This document shows, piece by piece, positions 14,639 to 19,746 of a stretch of DNA of 19,746 bases (positions are counted from its first letter, which is position 1; each line of letters begins with the position of its first letter). A program made the position numbers and the translations under genes. The DNA is from Anaerolinea thermophila (GTDB taxonomy: Bacteria > Chloroflexota > Anaerolineae > Anaerolineales > DRKV01): positions 1 through 19,746 of the forward strand of contig DYKW01000010.1 of assembly GCA_020722405.1 (NCBI GenBank). The letters are read 5' to 3'. Under the pieces are notes generated by a model, which was given only the letters and a program-made list of their open reading frames with translations, did not search any database and had not been told where the DNA came from.

Positions 14639-16219
14639 ATGCTGCCCGATTTTCGTATTCGTCAACGAGACTACTTGCTAGAAATTTCCAGGGCGCTGAC
14701 CAGTGAATTAAACCTGGATACGCTCCTGACGCGCATTGTGCGCTTTGCCGTTGAAATGTTGGCCGGTCAGGCCGGACTGATTGCATTGCATTCCGACGAG
14801 GGTCATTGGGAAATCGCGGCGGCTTATGGCATTCCAGGTGGGTTTGTGCGTTATCTCAACACGCACTTGAGAAATATCGCCCCATCCGAAGAGGATGTAC
14901 AGCAGGAATTGGCGCAGGTTTACGAATCGCTCCAGGGTCTGACGAAAAACACCTCATTGGGGTTGTTGGCCAGTGTAGGGTTGCAACTGGTCGTTTTCGA
15001 GCGTGTCATCGGTGTGATTTTTATCTTTCGCGGGTACGCGAGTCACTTTTCAGCCAATGACCGTGCACTGTTACAGAGTTTTGCAACCCAGGCCGCGATT
15101 GCAGTCAACAATGCTCAACTGTACACTCAGGTAAGTCGAGAAAAGCAACGCATAGATGCGTTATTGGATACCATTGCGGATGGCATCCTGATTTTGACGC
15201 TCGACCACCGCGTGGCGCGCGTGAATCCGGCTTTCTTGCGCATGTTTGCCGTATCGGCCGATAAGGTAATTGGCCAACTGCATCGCAATGTGTTTTCCTG
15301 GGTACGACGGCAACATGGGTTGACGCTAGAACAAGCCGAGGCCGGCGGTTGGCCGCTTAATCCGCAGGCCACGCTGTATGTCGAGGGAGATGTACGCCGT
15401 TTCGATGGCAGCGTGTTACCGGTAGGTATCACATACGCCCCGCTTTTCTCCTCTGATAATCATCTGTTGAACATTATCGCCAGCGTACGTGACATTACGC
15501 ATTTCCGGCAGGTGGAAGAACTCAAGAGCACGTTCATTTCGGTCATCAGCCACGAACTCAAGACGCCTGTCGCGCTGATTAAGGGCTACGTGGCAACGCT
15601 ACGACGCGATGACGTCCAATGGGATTCAACCATTGTGCAGGATAGTTTGCAGGTCATCGAAGAAGAAGCCGATCGCTTGACAGAACTGATCGAAAATCTC
15701 CTTGAAGCCTCGCGGCTGCAAGCAGGCGGATTGCAACTCCATTTTTCTGAAATCTCATTGGAAGCCCTGGCGCAGCGGATGGCGGAGCGTTTTCGTACCC
15801 AAACGGAGAAACATCACCTGGTAGTGGATTTCCCCTCGGATTTCCCGCTTGTGCTCGGAGATGAAGAGCGCCTGGTGCAGGTCTTTTCCAACCTGATTTC
15901 AAATGCTATCAAGTATGCCAGTTCGGGGGGAGAAATTCGCCTCCAGGGACACCTGCAGGATGATCCCGTCCAGGGTGTGCAAGCGGTTGTATGTGTCACC
16001 GATGAAGGGCCGGGCATTGCTCCGGGGGATGCGCCCCACATTTTCGACCGTTTTTATCGTGCCGATGCCGCTACCCGCATGACGAAAGGCGCCGGCCTGG
16101 GGTTATACTTGACGCGCGCCATCGTAGAGGCCCATGGGGGGCGGATTTGGGTAGATACTCGTTTCCAGCAGGGGGCGCGCATTTGCTTCTCTTTGCCGGC
16201 GGATGCTCCTGTTCGATAG
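14639..16219 (+). CDS. GAF-PAS sensor histidine kinase
   Basis: A 526-residue cytosolic sensor kinase without membrane segments. A GAF domain (about 12-162) is followed by a short helix, then a PAS domain (about 170-292) with the DGILILTLDHRVARVNPAF start and a PAC-like end. HisKA has the phospho-acceptor in SVISHELKTP (His305). The ATPase domain has an N box (Asn422, SNAIKY), G1 DEGPGI (455-460) and G2 KGAGLGL (483-489), then EAHGGRIWVD. Its input is unknown; GAF and PAS domains often bind small ligands, haem or flavin. No response regulator lies beside it. No Shine-Dalgarno precedes the ATG; the leader is a 7-bp repeat block instead. It is not a close relative of the kinase at 2387, which lacks GAF and PAS. 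Confidence 0.92.
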   Translation: MLPDFRIRQRDYLLEISRALTSELNLDTLLTRIVRFAVEMLAGQAGLIALHSDEGHWEIAAAYGIPGGFVRYLNTHLRNIAPSEEDVQQELAQVYESLQGLTKNTSLGLLASVGLQLVVFERVIGVIFIFRGYASHFSANDRALLQSFATQAAIAVNNAQLYTQVSREKQRIDALLDTIADGILILTLDHRVARVNPAFLRMFAVSADKVIGQLHRNVFSWVRRQHGLTLEQAEAGGWPLNPQATLYVEGDVRRFDGSVLPVGITYAPLFSSDNHLLNIIASVRDITHFRQVEELKSTFISVISHELKTPVALIKGYVATLRRDDVQWDSTIVQDSLQVIEEEADRLTELIENLLEASRLQAGGLQLHFSEISLEALAQRMAERFRTQTEKHHLVVDFPSDFPLVLGDEERLVQVFSNLISNAIKYASSGGEIRLQGHLQDDPVQGVQAVVCVTDEGPGIAPGDAPHIFDRFYRADAATRMTKGAGLGLYLTRAIVEAHGGRIWVDTRFQQGARICFSLPADAPVR

Positions 16220-16298
16220 GTGTCTTTCCTTCAGGACTGAAATCCTTTTTCATGGTTAGGCCGTATTTTCTCAAAGTCTTGTGACCCCAAAATCTTAA

Positions 16299-16321
16299 CG
16301 CAAAGTCGCCAAGACGCAAAG
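16299..16321. repeat. short direct repeat CGCAAAG
   Basis: CGCAAAG at 16299-16305 and 16315-16321, separated by TCGCCAAGA. A related CCACCAAGGCGC stretch lies upstream of pckA near 6956-6967. Confidence 0.5.
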
Positions 16322-16346
16322 GCAGGTGTCAGCATTCAGCGGGCAG
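16321..16346. repeat. inverted copy of the 7-bp repeat family
   Basis: Read on the minus strand, 16346 to 16326 gives CTGCCCG, CTGAATG, CTGACAC and then CTGCC. CTGCCCG is also a unit of the 7039-7091 block. It sits just upstream of the lipoprotein gene's ribosome-binding site. Confidence 0.7.
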
Positions 16347-16369
16347 GTGCAAATCGAAAGGAGCGTACT

Positions 16370-17116
16370 ATGAAAAACCAATGGAAACCCGTTCTACTGG
16401 TGGGAGGCCTGCTGATCGTCCTCCTGACCTTGGGCGCTTGTTCTGGCGGCTCGGCTGAAACAACACGACCAACCGAGGTGAGGACTACCGCCCCGCATAC
16501 CCTCACGCCTGCGCTCTCCCCAACGTTCACTGCCACCGCCACGCCTTCGCTCACGCCCACGGCACAACCCACAAATACACCTACCATCACGCCAACCCCG
16601 GGATGTGGGCTTACAGATGCCGAGGGAAAGCTTTATGTCTTGGCAGACGACGTTCTCGATTACATAGGTCCAGATGCTGAGGAACTGGATCGGGCGCTCA
16701 ACGCCCTTTTTCCCCAATGGGCCTCCTTTCGGCAAACGGTGCCGTGGTGGGATGAACCGATAAGCGCCGGACAAGTTGTAGAGGACGCTTCTTTTGACGA
16801 GACATTTGAGATCAATCCGGCGGTGACCTTGGTCACGGTGGGCATGCAACTGGACTGGCAGCCCCCGGCCGATGGCGATCTCTTTTCAAGGGCGCAGTCG
16901 GTGAGTGAACAACTCCATGGACTGTTTTGGAAATATGCCCGCTGGAAACACCTTGGCGAACACAAGGACGAGGAAGCCCAGGCCCGGTTTCAAGATGTGG
17001 CCAATGCGGCAACTTATGCCCTCTACGCTTTCTTCCATTTCGACCGGGCAGCTCTCAAGGAGTGGTGTGAGATGTATCAGGCCCTGTATGGGCGATCGCC
17101 CTTGATCGTCCCGTAA
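16370..17116 (+). CDS. secreted lipoprotein with Pro/Thr-rich linker, unknown domain
   Basis: 248 residues. A signal peptide ends in the lipobox LGAC with Cys24 as the lipidation site. Residues 34-77 are a Thr/Pro-rich linker (SPTFTATATPSLTPT-like) typical of exported Chloroflexota proteins. Residues about 85-248 form a helical domain (LYVLADDVLDYIGPDAEE, LNALFPQWASFRQT, WKYARWKHLGEH) that I do not recognise. The same domain opens the neighbouring M23 peptidase gene, but here the protein ends after the domain. AAAGGAG lies seven bases before the ATG. Residues 98-226 fall in a 386-bp block repeated in the next gene. Role unknown, presumably on the outer face of the membrane. Confidence 0.85.
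   Translation: MKNQWKPVLLVGGLLIVLLTLGACSGGSAETTRPTEVRTTAPHTLTPALSPTFTATATPSLTPTAQPTNTPTITPTPGCGLTDAEGKLYVLADDVLDYIGPDAEELDRALNALFPQWASFRQTVPWWDEPISAGQVVEDASFDETFEINPAVTLVTVGMQLDWQPPADGDLFSRAQSVSEQLHGLFWKYARWKHLGEHKDEEAQARFQDVANAATYALYAFFHFDRAALKEWCEMYQALYGRSPLIVP
16662..17047 (+). repeat. 386-bp direct repeat, copy 1
   Basis: Matches 17298-17683 base for base by eye, in the same codon phase, offset 636. Flanking sequence on both sides still encodes related but clearly diverged protein (ADDVLDY versus HDDILYH before; RAALKEWCEMYQALYG versus RQQLENWHETYRALFG after). Confidence 0.95.
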
Positions 17117-17158
17117 GGGAGTTGCAGCTAGGAAACCCTAAAACCCAGGAGGCAAGCG

Positions 17159-17902
17159 ATGACAACCGGCAAATCCAAATTCATAAAAATGCCTGTGGTT
17201 TTGCTCATAGCGTTTCTCCTTCTGAGCAGCGCGAACGGCGTTCGCGCCTTGAATCCACAAAATCCATTGTACGTGCTTCATGATGATATCCTTTACCACA
17301 TAGGTCCAGATGCTGAGGAACTGGATCGGGCGCTCAACGCCCTTTTTCCCCAATGGGCCTCCTTTCGGCAAACGGTGCCGTGGTGGGATGAACCGATAAG
17401 CGCCGGACAAGTTGTAGAGGACGCTTCTTTTGACGAGACATTTGAGATCAATCCGGCGGTGACCTTGGTCACGGTGGGCATGCAACTGGACTGGCAGCCC
17501 CCGGCCGATGGCGATCTCTTTTCAAGGGCGCAGTCGGTGAGTGAACAACTCCATGGACTGTTTTGGAAATATGCCCGCTGGAAACACCTTGGCGAACACA
17601 AGGACGAGGAAGCCCAGGCCCGGTTTCAAGATGTGGCCAATGCGGCAACTTATGCCCTCTACGCTTTCTTCCATTTCGACCGGCAGCAATTGGAGAATTG
17701 GCATGAAACGTACCGCGCCCTATTTGGTGTTGATCCGGCTCAACCACCCCTTCGCGTTGCTCAAGTTGATGTCTTGGCGATTGAGCCTTTTCTTCAACAG
17801 CCCTTTGAGAACCCGGAGAACTCTTTCTTTGCCGTGAACTGTTTCTTTGACCATCGTTATCCTCAATATACGGCTCGATGGTCAAATATTCGACGAAATT
17901 GA
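17159..17902 (+). CDS. N-terminal part of a secreted M23-type protein, interrupted
   Basis: 247 residues before TGA 17900. A signal peptide (about 1-30, ending NGVRA) lacks a lipobox. The domain shared with the lipoprotein follows (about 38-190), then a linker and ENSFFAVNCFFDHRYPQY, which resembles the lead-in to an M23/LysM-type peptidase. The protein then departs from the expected sequence (TARWSNIRRN) and stops. The continuation is present in another frame from 17877. AGGAGG at 17147-17152 is six bases before the ATG. I read it as the first part of one gene running to 19510. If the stop is real, the product is a secreted single-domain protein like its neighbour. Confidence 0.8.
   Translation: MTTGKSKFIKMPVVLLIAFLLLSSANGVRALNPQNPLYVLHDDILYHIGPDAEELDRALNALFPQWASFRQTVPWWDEPISAGQVVEDASFDETFEINPAVTLVTVGMQLDWQPPADGDLFSRAQSVSEQLHGLFWKYARWKHLGEHKDEEAQARFQDVANAATYALYAFFHFDRQQLENWHETYRALFGVDPAQPPLRVAQVDVLAIEPFLQQPFENPENSFFAVNCFFDHRYPQYTARWSNIRRN
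17298..17683 (+). repeat. 386-bp direct repeat, copy 2
   Basis: Second copy of the block at 16662-17047, covering residues 47-175 of the gene that starts at 17159. The identity ends abruptly at CGACCGG in both copies. Confidence 0.95.
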
Positions 17903-17966
17903 CCATTGCATCCTGGGGATCACGTGCTACAGTGGGCATGATGCCTATGACTACAATACCCCCGGG
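17877..17966 (+). pseudogene. frame-shifted middle segment of the M23 peptidase gene
   Basis: In this frame the DNA reads DGQIFDEIDHCILG, then ITCYSGHDAYDYNTPG. GHDAYDY carries the His-x3-Asp zinc motif of M23 peptidases. Joining needs a one-base excess removed near 17872-17876 (frame of 17159 into this frame) and one base restored in the CCCCCGGGG run at 17959-17967 (this frame into that of 18008, giving GTPILAAASGKVIKVDS). The two shifts compensate, which points to one original gene of about 780 codons. Confidence 0.85.
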
Positions 17967-18007
17967 GTACGCCTATCCTGGCAGCGGCTAGTGGTAAAGT
18001 AATCAAA

Positions 18008-19510
18008 GTGGACTCGCGCACGGGGAGCGTGGTGATTAAGCATGACAATGGATTGGCGACTGTCTATATGCACATGGACACCATCGAGGTTAAAGAAGGG
18101 CAGGAAATAGCCGCCGGGCAAAAGATTGGCAAGGCTGGGGATCAGGGAACAGGTGGTGTCCATTTACATTTTGGCGTTCGACAGTGGGACCACCCCAGCA
18201 AAGATACCGATCCCTTTGGCTGGTGGAGCACCGCCCCTGATCCCTGGAACGGATACGGAGAGTACGGACAACCAAGCGCCTGGTTGTGGCGAGGTGACGA
18301 AGCCAAAGATGGCTATCTGACCGTTGACAATCGCGAATCCCAGGCCCAACTCTTTCGCTATCCTTTTGAAAAGACGGATTGGCATCGGGTTGATCAAGGC
18401 TATCAAGGAGAAGCCTGGTATGCGATTATGAATCTTCCTCAAGATCAACTAGGGACTTATTGGGCCATCTGGGGTACCTATATCAAGTCTCCCGGCTATT
18501 ATCAGGTGCAGGCCTATTGGCCATCGGACCCGGACTCACAAGAAGATCCGGTTCCTGCCCGCAAAGTTGCCTATACGCTCTACTATCACGATCCACAAGG
18601 CCAAGTGCAATCGCTGACCCTGTACGCCGATCAGAACCGGGACGCCAACCGGTTTGTCACGCTGTGTGCCGTACCCTATGAGGATAATCTGGAGGAATGT
18701 CCTCAATATCCCCAAATCTACTTTGGCCAGGGGGCGAGTGTCGTTATTCTGCGGGATGTGACTGACGAACCTGTACCGCGTGGTAAATACATGGTTTTCT
18801 TTGATGCCATTCGTTGGAAACCGGTGACTCCCACACCTACTCCAACACCTACTTCCACACCCACTCTCACACCGACACCTACCCCGACCCCCGTCCCGCA
18901 AATTTGGACAGAAGTTCCGCTGGCCATCGAATCCCTTCGTTATCCCGGCCAAACCAACAGTACCATCACCCTCCTATCGGAGAACGCATTTCGGGCAGAA
19001 TTTGCCGGAGACAACCAGTTCTGGATGGGTGGTGGGGTGACGGCAACCGTCAGAGAAGTCCCCGTAGGGATTATCTTTTATTGGGATGGGAGCGACAACT
19101 ATCCAGGCAAACGGATGTGCAAGGAACCAGGTGCTCCACCCTATAATATTAATGCCACCCCTTGCGCTTGGGAAAATACTTCCGATCAGTTGGTAGATGG
19201 TTGGTATTGTTCCGCCACCCATGCTGGCCCGTATACCCCCGGTGAAATTTGCGGGCATGTACTCGGGGGCCAAAATTATACTTTGCTACACTTTGATGGG
19301 AATTGGTCTGGAAATACAAGGCGCGGGCTGGGTTGGGAACAGCAAGCCGTAGGGGCTGAGTTCACCGTCAGTAGCATCCAATTGATTTACTATTCTGCTC
19401 CCCTTACCCCTACTCCCACCCCAACCCCCCAGCCGACCAGGCCGTTGCCCACATGGCCAGCACCTCCATGGAAGACGCCGCCGATACCGCTAGAATCGGG
19501 CAGCGGGTAA
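18008..19510 (+). CDS. C-terminal part of an M23 metallopeptidase with golvesin-like and C-terminal domains
   Basis: 500 residues from GTG 18008, probably not a real start: peptidase sequence continues upstream to about 17966 in the same frame and there is no ribosome-binding site. Residues 1-60 complete the M23 (lysostaphin-type) fold, with YMHMD and the zinc motif VHLHFG (His52, His54). The other zinc motif lies in the shifted segment. Residues about 95-272 (WAIWGTYIKSPGYYQVQAYWP ... FFDAIRWKP in outline) resemble golvesin-type carbohydrate-binding domains. A PTPTPTP linker (about 274-298) leads to an unrecognised Trp/Cys-containing domain (300-470), then a second Pro-rich tail. Intact, it would be a secreted cell-wall or glycan-active protein. 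As separated here, this part lacks half the zinc site and any export signal. Confidence 0.8.
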   Translation: MDSRTGSVVIKHDNGLATVYMHMDTIEVKEGQEIAAGQKIGKAGDQGTGGVHLHFGVRQWDHPSKDTDPFGWWSTAPDPWNGYGEYGQPSAWLWRGDEAKDGYLTVDNRESQAQLFRYPFEKTDWHRVDQGYQGEAWYAIMNLPQDQLGTYWAIWGTYIKSPGYYQVQAYWPSDPDSQEDPVPARKVAYTLYYHDPQGQVQSLTLYADQNRDANRFVTLCAVPYEDNLEECPQYPQIYFGQGASVVILRDVTDEPVPRGKYMVFFDAIRWKPVTPTPTPTPTSTPTLTPTPTPTPVPQIWTEVPLAIESLRYPGQTNSTITLLSENAFRAEFAGDNQFWMGGGVTATVREVPVGIIFYWDGSDNYPGKRMCKEPGAPPYNINATPCAWENTSDQLVDGWYCSATHAGPYTPGEICGHVLGGQNYTLLHFDGNWSGNTRRGLGWEQQAVGAEFTVSSIQLIYYSAPLTPTPTPTPQPTRPLPTWPAPPWKTPPIPLESGSG

Positions 19511-19557
19511 ATCTGCGTAGCAGCGCCAAACAATCTTTTGCCCCCGTTATGGGCAAC

Positions 19558-19590
19558 AAAAAATCCCCTGCATTTACAGGGGATTTTTTT
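19558..19590. terminator. bidirectional terminator between the M23 gene and tRNA-Pro
   Basis: A 13-bp stem (AAAAAATCCCCTG, 19558-19570, with CAGGGGATTTTTT, 19577-19589) and a 6-base loop. T-runs exist on both strands, so it can end the plus-strand gene and the minus-strand tRNA. A smaller TTGCCC/GGGCAA hairpin lies just before it (about 19538-19555). Confidence 0.9.
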
Positions 19591-19597
19591 ATATGCT

Positions 19598-19673
<76 letters not shown>

Positions 19674-19687
19674 ATTGAGCGCGGCTG

Positions 19688-19716
19688 ATTATAGCGCATT
19701 CTTCCTGATATGGCAA
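19688..19716 (-). promoter_or_regulatory. tRNA-Pro promoter
   Basis: Minus-strand TTGCCA (plus 19711-19716; 5 of 6), an exact 17-base spacer and a perfect TATAAT (plus 19688-19693). The predicted start is about eight bases before the mature 5' end at 19673. Confidence 0.85.
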
Positions 19717-19746
19717 GCAATTTCCAAAGGAAAATCGTAAATCCGT

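Noticed and set aside
16231..16250. Terminator after the GAF-PAS kinase (AGGA/TCCT then T5)
   Set aside because: The stem is only about four base pairs, too weak to call with confidence.
18826..18897. CACCTACTCC-like periodic repeats as a non-coding array
   Set aside because: They are in frame and encode the PTPTPT linker of the M23 protein. The same holds at 16490-16600 and 19405-19440.

Overview
The window looks like chromosomal DNA of a free-living bacterium, most likely from the Chloroflexota (Anaerolineae-like). That placement is inference, based on three things: Pro/Thr 'PTPTP' linkers in secreted proteins, folate/FAD-type TrmFO next to HflX and an ATP-dependent PEP carboxykinase, and intergenic DNA carrying short periodic repeats and GC-rich hairpins. 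Promoters read as ordinary sigma-70 type (TTGACA / TATAAT) and Shine-Dalgarno sites are mostly clear. No phage, transposase or CRISPR array is visible.

Layout. 1-5.2 kb (+): a compact five-gene operon with overlapping or nearly abutting genes: trmFO, an M28/glutaminyl-cyclase-like metalloenzyme, a soluble histidine kinase, hflX and a 70-residue two-helix membrane protein. 5.2-8.3 kb (-): pckA, then a class I aminotransferase, separated by two blocks of short tandem repeats. 8.4-9.8 kb (+): a promoter, an alpha-oxoamine-synthase-like PLP enzyme and a strong terminator. 9.85-10.26 kb (-): tmRNA (ssrA), with its own promoter and terminator and the tag ANRTQYAALPLAA. 10.4-12.2 kb (+): an ECF-type sigma factor, a DegV fatty-acid-binding protein whose C-terminus is out of frame, and a small putative membrane protein. 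12.2-14.2 kb (+): structured non-coding DNA, an extended -10 promoter and a class III aminotransferase or racemase. 14.2-16.2 kb (+): gene-free DNA with inverted repeats, then a GAF-PAS histidine kinase with no adjacent response regulator. 16.3-19.5 kb (+): two tandem secreted paralogs. One is a lipoprotein. The other is the N-terminal part of an M23 peptidase broken into three reading-frame segments. The two share a 386-bp block that appears identical. 19.6-19.7 kb (-): tRNA-Pro(GGG) with a good promoter.

Most genes are housekeeping or central metabolism: tRNA modification, ribosome rescue, gluconeogenesis and amino-acid metabolism. The most informative anomalies are the two interrupted genes (degV and the M23 peptidase), the homogenised 386-bp duplication, and the 7-bp and 8-bp periodic repeats scattered through intergenic regions. 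I see no convincing new multi-gene system. The best candidates for new biology are the two-gene secreted cluster at 16.3-19.5 kb and the sigma factor/DegV/small-protein unit.
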